Shown: positions 50,089-61,333 of the stretch, piece by piece
Position numbering within the stretch: position 1 is the first letter of the stretch
Layout: the number at the start of each line of letters is the position of its first letter
Assembly: GCA_001600875.1 (NCBI GenBank)
Contig: BCLD01000002.1
Coordinates: 807,134-871,133 of the forward strand
Length of the DNA: 64,000 nucleotides
Direction: 5' to 3'
Source of the DNA: Solicoccozyma terricola
Lineage: Eukaryota; Basidiomycota; Tremellomycetes; Filobasidiales; Piskurozymaceae
Program-made: the position numbers and the translations under genes
Notes under the pieces: model-generated
Database searches by the model: none
Told to the model about the DNA's origin: nothing
The model's input: only the letters and a program-made list of their open reading frames with translations

Positions 50089-52823
50089 ATGTCTCCAATC
50101 ATCTCTACCATTCTCACAACCCTCGTTATCTCATCTACATTCATCCAAGCATCTCCAGCTGTTGCACCACCAGGCCGTCATGCTCCACCGTATATCGCTA
50201 GTACTTTGGGGAATGTAGCGAAGAGAGCATTTGGGTATTTGGGGAAAAGATATTATGGGGATTCTCATGGTTTGGTGGGTGGTTTTCGATGGGAACCGGG
50301 GTGGGGGGGAAACGACGGGGAAAGCTGATTTTGTTTGGGGTTTGATTTTTTTTTGTTTTTTCTCCTAGGCCCCACCACCTGCTCTCGGATTCAAGAAAAG
50401 AGATGCATCAATTCCATCAGGATGGAGTTATTTTGGATGTGTTGATGAATCTTGGGATGAACGTCTACTTCAAGGTTTCGCTTATTCTTCAGCTTCTTTA
50501 ACGCCTTTACAATGTTTGACTTTATGCTCAAGTGGTGGTTATAAGTATGCTGGAATGGAATATGGTGATGAGGTGAGTGGGCTGGGCGGGGCGGGGCGGG
50601 GCGGGGGGGGGTGACGGGGGGGGGGGTGACGGAGGGGGGGGGGGGGGGGCGGGGTGACGGAGTGAGGGTTAAGCAGGTTGAAAGGGGCAGACAAAGCTGA
50701 ACTTGTTAACCCTTGTGGTGTGGGTAGTGTTACTGCGGAAACGAATTCATTGGAACTGGTGGTACAGTAGGATCAGATAGTACTTGCAATACACCATGTG
50801 CTGGTGAATCAAGCGAGATGTGCGGTGCTGCTTGGGAACTCTCTTTGTACAAGTACGCAGCGCCCGCCATTGGTTCTTGCAACAACGACACGACCACCAC
50901 CACTCCGATGGATCCGACCAATACAGCAACCTCTACCGTTTCAACCACTTCTACTTCAACCACTATCACATCAGCTCCTACTGCAACTTCAACAATGCCA
51001 GTCTACGTTGATATCACCGATTCTTCAGAATGGTATCATCTAGGTTGTGCAATCGACAGCTATGACCCTCGTGTTTTCTCATACGGTGGAGATTACAAGA
51101 ACGAGTTGACTATTGATTCTTGTCTTATCGACTGTGAAGATGCTGGGTATACTTACGCTGGGTTGGAATACGGTGTTCAATGTTATTGTGGTAACTCGAT
51201 CGATAGCTCGGTCACATACGACGTTGAATCAGCTTGTGGTACTCCATGTGGTGGGAATTCAACAGAGATGTGCGGTGGTAATTACCGCTTGGACGTTTAT
51301 CAATTCATCTCTGCCGCCGAGACTGAATGTAACGCGACTACTACTGCGATCCCATCGTCGAATAACAATATCGTGCTTCCTACCGACACCGGCACCGGCA
51401 CCAAAGGCAAACCTACCACTACTACTACTGCTACGACATCTACAGGTACAACTACCGCCACTGGTGCGGTCGTTACTGGTTCATCCGGTATCCCTTCGTC
51501 TTCCGCTGCACACACCGTTTACGCTCACCATATGGTCGGTAACACCTACCCGTACGCTCAATCAGATTGGGCTTCTGATATCGCAGCCGCCCAAGCAGCT
51601 GGTATCGATGGTTTCGCTTTGAATATGGGAAGCGATTGGTGGCAACCCGCGAGAGTAAATGACGCGTACAACGCTGCCAGTGCAGTAGGTTTCAAGGTCT
51701 TTTTATCACTCGATATGACGTGAGTGGGAGATCTCTTGGGATGTCGTTTTGACTTCTTCGACTCGTCGCTGATTGATTTCCTCCCATTTACCACAGCTCC
51801 TTGTCCTGTGGAAGCGCCGCAGACGCTGCTACACTCGTCGCTCTCGTTGCCACCCACGCTGGATCCAGCGCTCAAGCGATGCACAACGGTAAACCCATGG
51901 TCTCAACCTTTTCTGGATCTGATTGCACGTTCGGTGTTGGTTCCGCTGCAGCTGGATGGGAAAGTCTATTCAAGAGTGCCCTTGCGGCCGTTGGTCATAA
52001 CATCTTCTTCGTCCCTTCGATATTCTCCGACATTTCTTCTTTTGCTGGTGATAGTTGGATGGATGGGGAATTGAATTGGAACTCTGGATGGCCAACTGGG
52101 GGTAGTGATCTCGATACTTCGAGTGATGTCGCTTACATGAAAGCACTTGGATCAAAGGAATACATGCCTGCTATTTCTCCAGCATTCTTCACTCACTTCC
52201 CTCCTAGTGGATGGAACAAGAATTGGATTTACCGTGGTGACGATTGGCTTTACATCACACGTTGGGAACAAGTTATTGCCATGAGGGATAAGGTCGTCAT
52301 GACTGAGATTCTCACTTGGAACGATTACGGAGAATCATCGTATATTGGACCTATCACCGGAGCTCTTCCAGCTGGTTCCAACGCTTGGGTCGATGGGTTT
52401 GAGCATACACCGTGGTTGGCTCTTACCAACTACTACGCTACGGCGTTCAAGACGGGTTCATACCCATCGATCACCAAGGATTCCATCACGATGTGGTCAA
52501 GACCTCATCCTAAAGGAGCAACCGCAACTTCGGATTCGATGAGTAAACCAACCGGGTGGCAGGATACAGATGATAACCTCTATGCTGTTGTCATGGCAAC
52601 ATCAGCCGCAACCGTTACTCTTAAATCTGGATCAACATCTCAAACATTCTCCGTCTCCGCTGGTGTGAATAAACTCAAGATGCCGTCCGCGGTTGGATCA
52701 ATGTCTGGTACAATCGTTCGTGGTGGATCTACAATCGCGTCGTACAACGCTGGATCCGCATTCCAATACACGAATTCGCCATCGACATACAACTTCAATT
52801 ACTTTGTTGGTGGTTCTTCGTGA
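50089..52823 (+). CDS. Secreted alpha-1,3-glucanase (GH71) with two WSC domains
   Basis: Four exons (50089-50274, 50369-50572, 50728-51719, 51797-52823) give 802 residues. A hydrophobic signal peptide covers residues ~1-24. A first WSC domain starts near residue 77 (IPSGWSYFGCVDESW; YCGNE; CAGESSEMCG). A Thr-rich linker leads to a second WSC domain from about residue 225 (WYHLGCAIDSYDPR; CYCGNSID; CGGNSTEMCGG). After another Thr/Ser linker the GH71 barrel starts near residue 392 (HTVYAHHMVGNTYPY; DGFALNMG; FFVPSIF) and includes MTEILTWNDYGESSYIG. WSC modules bind wall polysaccharide; GH71 enzymes cut alpha-1,3-glucan, so the likely role is wall remodelling at septa or spores, or scavenging. 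The second intron is strongly G-rich with repeated GGGGC and TGACGG units. Confidence 0.95.
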
Positions 52824-53216
52824 GCGTGGTTGGTCTCGGCGCGCGACCTTCTCTCTTGAGATAATATCTTAAACCCCGGCTTCCCTTCCTATCTCCTGTC
52901 GTTGACGCTGGTCGTCGATGACAATTTCTCTCGTATCCCCTCTCTCCACTTTTTCTTTTTCTTTTCTCTCAACTCTACACTCTATACTACACTCTCTTAC
53001 GCACGCACTTTCCGGCTATATTCTCTGTATTCATTCCTTATTGTTTGGGCATCGTTTCGAGTAATCATGGGGGGGAGTTAAATGCGTCTTTAATGGTCAA
53101 CTTTTGTTGATAAGGAATTGCCACGTCATGCCACGTCATCATCATCCGGCACACGTGTGCCCCCGCCCGCGCCCGCTTATATGATGTCAAATGACTACTA
53201 GTCTCGTCCGGATGCT
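52824..53216. promoter_or_regulatory. GH71/GH15 spacer with tandem CCACGTCAT
   Basis: Two directly repeated CCACGTCATG/C units at 53121 and 53131 (complement of ATGACGTGG) lie about 90 bp before the GH15 model start, followed by an ACACGTGTG box. No coding exon seen. Confidence 0.5.
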
Positions 53217-56200
53217 ATGGAGGAGAGTGGACCAGTGACCAGTAGATCTCGCATCGCATACAGGAACATCACCATCACTTCATCGTCTTCATCGCATTCA
53301 CCAGATCACACGCACACACACACTGACACGCACACACACATTCACACACATTCAACCTCTTGCTTCCTTGCGATCGTCAACCAACGACCCTGGAAGATCG
53401 ATCGATCGGGTGTTAAATCATGGTTATCTCTGGTTCTCAATGTATCGACGATCATACCGTTCGAGGTATACAAGTAAGCTATTGCAGTCAGTGATTTTCT
53501 CTCAAGAGAGTATGAGCTAATTGTAGATTGTATTAGGAACATGCACTCATCGGTAATTTAAGGGTAAGTCTACAATCCAAAATGCCTTGACTTCATATCA
53601 ATTCCAACCTCCACATTCCGTCGATATGTTTGATTTTTTGGAAGTTGTACTGACAGTTTTCTTCACCTGTGTCGTGATCGATCCCTGATAAACAGTCCGC
53701 GGCATTGGTGTCGATGGACGGGTCGATTGAGAGTATGTGTATTCCGTATTTCGATTCACCGAGGTGAGTGGAGCAGCGCGGGGTCGTGTTGGGAATGTGG
53801 AGGTTTACTGATGTTTTTTTTTCAACCGATTCATTGTATGGATCTATTAGTGTTTTTGCAAGGTCAGTGAGATTGTGTTACACAGTGAGAGTATCTATGC
53901 TGATGGCACTTGGACACCGTTTGATAGGATCGTCGATCAGAATAAGGGTGGTCATTATTCGATTACGCCGTGATTATCGATATTCACCCCCCCCCCCCGG
54001 CCCCCCTCCCTCTTATTTCATCAATGTGATTATAGCTGATTTCTCTCCCTCTTGTCTCCCTTTACACCTTCTTCTTTTCGTGGTCGTTTCACAGTACATT
54101 CGAATTCAAGACCAAACAACAATATTTGCCAAATTCCAATATCCTAGCCACTAAATTCCTGAATGAAGATGGTGTTGGGATTCTCACAGGTGAAGCCTGG
54201 TCTTTTTTTTTCTAAAGGTGATTTCCCAAGGAAGCTGATACAGAATGACCGTTATAGATTATATGGTGCCTAGAGCAGCATGTAAAGGTGGGAAAGGACC
54301 TCATCTCGATTGGTTGATTCGAAAGGTTGAGGTGATTCGTGGTAAAGTGCCGTTCAAACTCGAGTGAGTGGTGGGGGTTTATATAAGAGAAAGGAGGGGA
54401 AATATGCTCATGGAGTGGGTGTCCGACCCCACAGAGTTGCGCCGGCGTTCAACTACTGTCGTGATACACATACTACGGAACTCGTCAAAGACAGTTCGGT
54501 AAACTACGATGATCAACATGATTTGAAAGCCGTCTTCAAGAGTAAAGACCTTTCGATCGATTTGAGATATAAAGTAGACGCAAGCGATGCAAGTGTCGGT
54601 CTTCCGTCATTCGAATTCAAAAAAGCGGATTACTCGGACAGGGGTTTACTTGGGGAAGCGATTCAAGCTGATTTCGAACTTGAAGCTGGTCAAGCTATTT
54701 ATTTCGTTCTTCGACAATATAAAAAATTTGAATATGCTTCACAGGAACATAGGGATGTTGCTAATCCGAGTGAAGCAAGAGCAAAGTCTCTGGGACTCGA
54801 TTTGAAAACTTTGTTGGCGGGTGCCAGCAAGTTGAGACCTGCCGAAGACCCGGTACTCACAAGAGAGTTGTTGGTCGGTTTACAAAACGATACGCTTCAT
54901 TATTGGCAAAAGTGGATCTCAAAATCGAAATATCAAGGAAGATGGAGGGAAGTTGTACATCGGTCAGCATTGACGTTAAAGATGTTGGTATTCGAAGAGA
55001 CGGGTGCTATCGTTGCGGCGCCGACGTTTAGTTTACCCGAGAATATTGGGGGTTCGAGGAATTGGGATTATCGGTTTACATGGGTTAGGGATGCGAGTTT
55101 CACGCTGTATGCGTTGATCAGACTTGGTTTCACGGATGAAGCGAATGCGTATATGGATTTCATATTGGCGAGGTTGAAGGATAGGGTGAGTGAAAATAGG
55201 ATTATACGCTGTGATGCTGTTAAACTGATGATGGCGACAATCACAGGAATCGGACGGTTCCCTCCAGATGTGAGTGGCACCTTTAGAGGATGACCGTGGG
55301 CACTTCCTCATCCGTCTGTCCCCACTAAAAGTCTTTGGCCTTATGGCAGCGTTTACACTATCCATGGGGGCAAAGAATTGCAGGAGATCGAGTTGACTCA
55401 TCTCGATGGACACAAGGGAAGCAAGCCTGTCCGAATTGGAAATGGAGCGGTGGATCATTTGCAGTTGGTGAATGATGAGTTCGCGCATTCAATAATGTAG
55501 AACTCGGCGTGTTGACTGTGAAATCACACAGGACATCTACGGGGAGCTCATGGATTGTATCTACCTGGCGCAAAAGTACAGCAAGCCTTTAGTAAGTGTT
55601 GATGATGTGCATGGTGGACCGCCTCTGACCTCCGTTCTGTCGTACGCAGTCGTGGGACAGCTGGGTGGCTGTTCGTCAAGTGGTGGACTATGTGTGCACA
55701 GTGGTCGACCAGCCAGATTTGTCCATTTGGTGAGCATGTATACCATTTACCCGTGTCATCATGTCGCTGAACATTCCCCTTGTCTATGCAGGGAGGTTCG
55801 AGGACGAAAGCGCAACTTCCTGTATAGCAAGGTGAGCCCGTCCTTGGCGACTTGGTTTATTTGATTGCGTAGTAATCTCAATTTCATCAACAGGTCATGC
55901 TTTGGTACGCTATTTTTATGCGGTGTCCGTCCTCCCGCTGATCATTCAACGGTCCTTGTATCTCTAGGGTCGCTCTCGACAGGGGTCTCCGTCTGTCCGA
56001 AAAGCGATGTCTTCCATGTCCGAATCGACATAAATGGATCACGACCCGTGATAGCCTATACGAGGAGATTCAAACAAAGGGATGGAAGTGAGTATGGTTG
56101 TGGTCCCCGCTCTGTAATCTAGAGTGCTGACTGCGATGCACCTACTTACCTTCAGCGCGAAGGAGGGATTCTTTTGCCAGTCCTACGAGGATCAAGACAT

Positions 56201-57134
56201 CCTCGACTCCGCCGTGCTTATTATGCCGCTAGTCTTTTTCACTTCCGGTAAGTTTATTGGTGGAAGTCGTTGGCTCTGAAAAGGCTGAATTTGCCATTGT
56301 ATCTGCAGCTGCCGATCCGCGATTCACGTCAACCCTTGATCGCATTCTGAGGACGTAAGTGCATTCGAAGCTCCTTCGCCCACCCGCTGCTGATACCCAG
56401 TTTACACTTCTAGACCAGAGAAAGGTGGTCTAACCGCCAACAACTCGGTCTTCCGGTATGACTTCAACAAGGCGGACGACGGTGTGGGTGGTGAGGAGGG
56501 GGCTTTCTCGTTGGTGCGTGCAGAGTCCCAGAAGCTTATAGCGGAGGCACGATGCTGATTCCCGAAAACAAAAACAAAAAAAACCAATAGTGCACATTGT
56601 GGATGGTGGAGAGTTTGACCAGGGCAGGCGTTTACGAGAGGTCAGATTACCTGGAGAGGGCGGTGAACATGGTGAGTGACGTCTGGGGTTGACGCTTGTT
56701 CTCTCTAACTGATGACGACCGACGTCTTGCCCCAGTTCGAAGACTTCATCGGTACGTGGCTACGGTACCTTTCTTGAAGAATCCGCTAATGAAGGCCTTT
56801 TCTTGTTGAAACAGGATATGGGAATCATGTGAGTTTTGTCTGTCTAGGTGAGGATGACCTGATATTGACTCCTGCACGTTTCCAGGTCGGTCTGTATTCC
56901 GAGGAGATCAGTCGAGGTGGAGAGGGACTGGGGAATACGCCACAGGTAAGTTGTTACTCCCGCGAGACGGAGACTGTCAACGCTGACGGTCTCTCTTCGT
57001 GACTCCTAGGCGTTCAGCCATGTCACACTCATTAGGTGAGTTTACTATCTTCCTTAATAAATCGTCCGGAGTTTGAGTCTGATAATCGTCATTTGTTCAG
57101 CGCGGCGTTCAACTTGAATAGAGCTCTTGCTTGA
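53217..57134 (+). CDS. GH15 family glucosidase/trehalase-like enzyme
   Basis: About 24 exons with 23 short introns can be chained from [14 protein letters not shown] to AFNLNRALA. Family features: [23 protein letters not shown] at the start, [33 protein letters not shown] in the middle, [16 protein letters not shown] and [20 protein letters not shown]. The general acid lies in the [16 protein letters not shown] region and the catalytic base in [23 protein letters not shown]. There is no signal peptide, so it should be cytosolic. Such intracellular GH15 proteins include trehalases as well as glucoamylases; substrate is not decidable here. The 5' end is weak: the ATG at 53217 places a His/Thr run coded by a CA microsatellite near the N-terminus, so the true start may differ. 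Confidence 0.85.
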
Positions 57135-57384
57135 TTGGAAGAACGGCAAAGGAGGAAATGGAAAAGCTGGTGTAACATGCGGCCAAATTGCAGCGGCTTC
57201 TGTCGAATTAATCTTCTGTTTTGATGGACTACGTCGTGTTCATGCTTCAATGATACGCATTTGTTTGTAGCACCTATCAACGAAACAGACAGCAAATACA
57301 ACTAATACTACAAATATAGTTTGCACAAGTCAGAGATACGATAGTATCGCAGTAAACTCTCCGTCTGATAGATACTTCCACCAT

Positions 57385-58629
57385 CTACTTTTCGCTTCTA
57401 CCTTCTACCTGAATTCCCTCGGGGGCAGCATGCTTTGCCTCGTTCAGTTCAATAGGACTTCCCTCATCCTTTCCATTATCATCTACATGTTTCTTGATGG
57501 GCACTGTCATCTTGTAGCCGATTATCACCAAAATGATCGCGGTAACAGCTTCGGTGGTTGAACCCCAGACGTATTCCGCTACGAGTTGTCGGTTGAGGAG
57601 ACCATTGACTCCGTACTTGATTTTCCCCCAAGCTATATGTCAGAACACCCTTGCCGCATGTGAAAAGCATACGCAGACTCACATTCGCAGGATCGTAATA
57701 GCTCCAACTGAAAGCGGCCGTGCTCAACACTCCGAAAGCTCCCCTTAGCAACATGAAAGGCGCAGTGGCGGCCATCCACCAAAGCAAACTGACATCCTTA
57801 TTCAACCTATTAGCTTTTCGCATGATCAGACCTAGAACCATGTAGACGATAATGATACAAGCCAGGAAGAGAGCTTGGCCGGCCGTACGTATATGACTCC
57901 CTTGTTTGACGCCAGGAATGTCGGCGAAGTTGAGCGACGGGGTGTAGGTTGCGCTGGACAGTCCACTGGAGATCTTCGATCCTGTTTCGGTTGGATGAGG
58001 TGAGAATCGAAGTATCGCAAGGTGCTCCAACAACCAAATCATGCCGACTCACCTCCAACGACAACGAGAACATTAGCTGCTACCAAGACTATGAACCAAA
58101 TCGCTTCTCGTCAATCATTCGACGTCTCCTGACCACCTAATCGCGGGACTTACCCTGTTCCACGAGGAATGCAGGTGTCTTGATCCTGAACAGAACCTTG
58201 TTGACACCGTTGACACCGGGCGGTGTTTTCGGAGCTAGCCAAGAACTGCCAAAGTTTTCCATCTCGTATGCATACATGTGGAGGAATAGTGCGAAGATGA
58301 GAGCAAAGTATCCTGGGGGATTGAAGAATTGGTAGGTCAATAATAGGCGACAATTCAAGACTCCCTGACGCTGGGCTGGTAACATATTCACCCTCGGCAC
58401 CGAGTACCAATGTAGCAATCAACCACGCAAAGTCATCGTACAGTACGATACTCCAACCGATGCCTGCGATATTGGCTCCAACTCTGATAGAGGCGAAGAT
58501 TGTACCACTTATGAAGCGACGCCTGGGTCGACGGGTGACCATGCCGTAGATGTTAACGGCAGCAAGCACCGCGAAAACAATGAGGAAAACGACGGCAGCG
58601 GCTCCCTGATGGACGTCTTTGAATGCCAT
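57385..58629 (-). CDS. Seven-helix integral membrane protein of unknown function
   Basis: Five exons (58392-58629, 58154-58312, 58053-58103, 57683-57981, 57385-57615) close to 325 residues. Seven hydrophobic segments are visible: AAAVVFLIVFAVLAAVNIYG, RVGANIAGIGWSIVLYD, LIATLVLGAEGYFALIFALFLHMY, IWFIVLVAANVLVVVGG, AGQALFLACIIIVYMVLGLIM, LLWWMAATAPFMLLRGAFG and EAVTAIILVIIGYKM. The N-terminus is short and the C-terminus is hydrophilic and charged. The layout resembles fungal RTA1-like or DUF7702-type membrane proteins; I cannot name a function. Convergent with the GH15 gene, 250 bp away. Confidence 0.82.
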
Positions 58630-59092
58630 GATGGGTAATCGGTCAGCTATGGTTGTGGAAAAGAGGGGTGAGACGGATGTCCAGTCAATCTTGGTCGACC
58701 TGGCCCATATCTTGTAGCACGTTCAACTTGCTTCCCACGTTGCCACGGTCAACTCGGCATAGCTGGGTGGTGCCGAAGTGCAGCATTTCAGTCATATGCA
58801 GTCATAAATGCCCGAGCGGGCTAGCCCCGCAGAGTGCACCTGATATCCACATGCCCGAACTGGGGCTAGGCGTTGTCTGCATCCTGGCTAGTCAATGCAA
58901 CGCACAACTAGTTCCATCGTCGTCCCGCCCCGCCACGTTCAATCTACCCGGACGGCCCGCCCACATATCGGAAGAGAAATAAGCCCCGGCAGACCAAACG
59001 TACAACTCCGCATAACATAATCCCCAGAGATACACACGACGCGTAAACACTAATCCCCTATGATAACCTACGACAGGAATCCCATCTCGCCC
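58630..59092. other. Spacer between membrane protein and FAD monooxygenase
   Basis: About 460 bp on the same strand, serving as promoter of the membrane protein. I see no motif I can name and no exon. Confidence 0.5.
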
Positions 59093-61065
59093 TCAGGCAG
59101 AAATCACACCTCTATCCTTCAACAACCCTAAAGCTTCTTCTAAATTCTGCTCAATCGGGAAATCCCAGATCCAATCATGCCGCGTCAACATCTCTTTGGC
59201 GATAGCGTCCACATCATCGTAGCCTGGTCGAGCGAATTCGAACATCTGCGGGAGGTAAAAGGATCGCTTAAGAGTTCAGCCCATCGTTGTTTCAAATACC
59301 CCTCCCTGACTTGCAACCGTCCAAACACCCACCTCCCCCGTCTCAATAGCATCTAATTGTTGAGCACTCGTTCGTGGAATACGAACATCCTCATACGCCT
59401 GTAAGAATTGCTCCACGTTCGATGCATCGCAGGATGGGTGTGTAAGGAGAGCGCGCAGTACGTAGGCGTCTTCAATGGCTTGACCTGCTCCTGCACCGTT
59501 ATGAGGAAGACTAGCATGTGCCTGTGTGAAAGTGGGTGCGAAAATGATCAGAACCCCCTGATACCACGTTCTGGCGGGAGGAAAGACCTGAATAGGCTTA
59601 CCGAGTCACCAAGCAACGTAATACGACCATCTCGCCAAGTCAATGGAGATAAGACCTCATGCAACGCCCATTGAGCTCGTTCACCCTCCGGGAAGAGCTG
59701 TCAATGAACCGCTTCTTCCGATCAGTACGATTGGAACAGTGGAACACGGGAAAAAAAAAAAAAATGGAACCGTGACAAATAATTCACCTTCAAGAGTTGT
59801 TTAGGATGTTCATCCCAATCAGCGAAATCCTCCAACATTGTTTCGATGGAAACCGGTTTGATCCAAGGACCATTGAATTTCCTTTGATCCTTTGGAGCTG
59901 ATCGATCAGTGACGAAAGCGACAACGTTGCAGATCTGGGAAAAACAGATCGTATGGATAACGGCAGGACGTCAATGACCTATATAACCCTCCCCCCCCCC
60001 CCCCGCGCGGTCTCTCGGTGGGTGGGATCAAACACTCACAGACGCTTGATCGATCGGGAAGATCAAGATATGTTTCCCAGGCCCAAACCACATTCTCGGT
60101 CTAGTAACTGTATTCCCGTCGTCGAGATTCGAATCGACCGATTTGGCAAGATCCATAGGTATAAGACCTCGATAGCAGTATGTACCCGTGTAACGATAAT
60201 TCGCAGCTGGGAGGTCTCCTTTAAGTGTTGGGAAAGCATGTTTGGGAGATGGGAGATTTAATGATGTTCTGATGATTGATTTTACACCGTCAGCTCCGAT
60301 GATGACATCCGCTGTGATTGATTCTTCAGTGACGATATCGTCACCGCCAGCATTTGGAGAGGGTTTACGTTGTGTGTATGTGAGGAGTGCCTTGTTTGGA
60401 AGGTTTGAGACTGAGTTTACGCGACATCCGAAATGGACAGAGACGTTGGATGGCATTGCAGAAAGGAGAGCATCGAGAAGACGAGCTCGGTGACATGCCG
60501 AACGAGGGTAATTGGTGTATGTCTGAAAAGATGGAGGTGATGTCGAAGCCAACGTTAGAATGCGGGAAGACGGAGGTACTACAAGGGGACGATTCGCTCC
60601 TCACCTCGCCGTGCTTTTGATCATTCCGACCATCCCACCATTCGAAGAATAAACCACCAGCTTCGTCTGTCTCTGCGACCGAGTCATACTCCTCTCCAAG
60701 ACCGAGCTTGCGGAGGGTTTGGATGGTGTTGGGGCCGAGGCTGAAGAGAGGCGGGTATATGTGGGCGTTCAAGTCAGTTAAGAGTGGCGATGAGGTGAGG
60801 GAGAATGCTCATTTCTCACTTGATACCTGCACCTATCTCTGCAAACGCTGGAGCCTGAGAGACGGAGACGATTAACACCCAAAAGTGTCAGCACAGACCT
60901 AACAAGCTGGTCCTGGTGGGTGCACCCAATTCCCACCTGCTCAAAGATGTCCACCTGGAGTCCGGCCTTGCCGAGGACTACGGCGGCTGTAACGCCTCCG
61001 AGTCCGCCGCCGACGATGGCGACGTGGAGTGGGGTAGTAGGTGTTGCTGGGTCCCTGATTGGCAT
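59093..61065 (-). CDS. FAD-dependent monooxygenase, salicylate hydroxylase-like
   Basis: Eight exons (60937-61065, 60820-60854, 60605-60740, 60040-60522, 59788-59934, 59602-59697, 59333-59521, 59093-59245) close to 455 residues. HVAIVGGGLGGVTAAVVLGKAG is the N-terminal Rossmann FAD site (GxGxxG) with an acidic end DIFEQ. VIIGADGVKSIIR is the DG motif, and RITLLGDSAHASLPHNGAGAGQAIEDAYVL is the second FAD site (GD motif). These define class A aromatic hydroxylases of the salicylate hydroxylase type. It should hydroxylate a small aromatic acid using NAD(P)H and oxygen. I took ATG 61065 because it opens 13 residues before the GGGLGG motif; upstream frame is open but unlikely. CACGTG boxes lie upstream at about 61205 and 61279. 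Confidence 0.93.
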
Positions 61066-61333
61066 GCTGGTGATGGTGTGATGGATGTAGTGGATGACGG
61101 TGAGGTCGCCATGGTGCTTTGGAGGTGGGGAACTAGGGACTTTTATGGCTTCGACTTGGAACCACCATGCCCCGCTTTCCGGGAAATGAAATGCGGGGCT
61201 GGGCACGTGACATGAATATATCCGGGGAGAAATGGCATATAATCCGCGGATCTCAATTTAATTGTACACCGGTTCCATCACGTGCAGCCGGAAAAGTGGA
61301 CGGCCAGCGTCCGGGTGGCGGGTTGGCGGGAAT

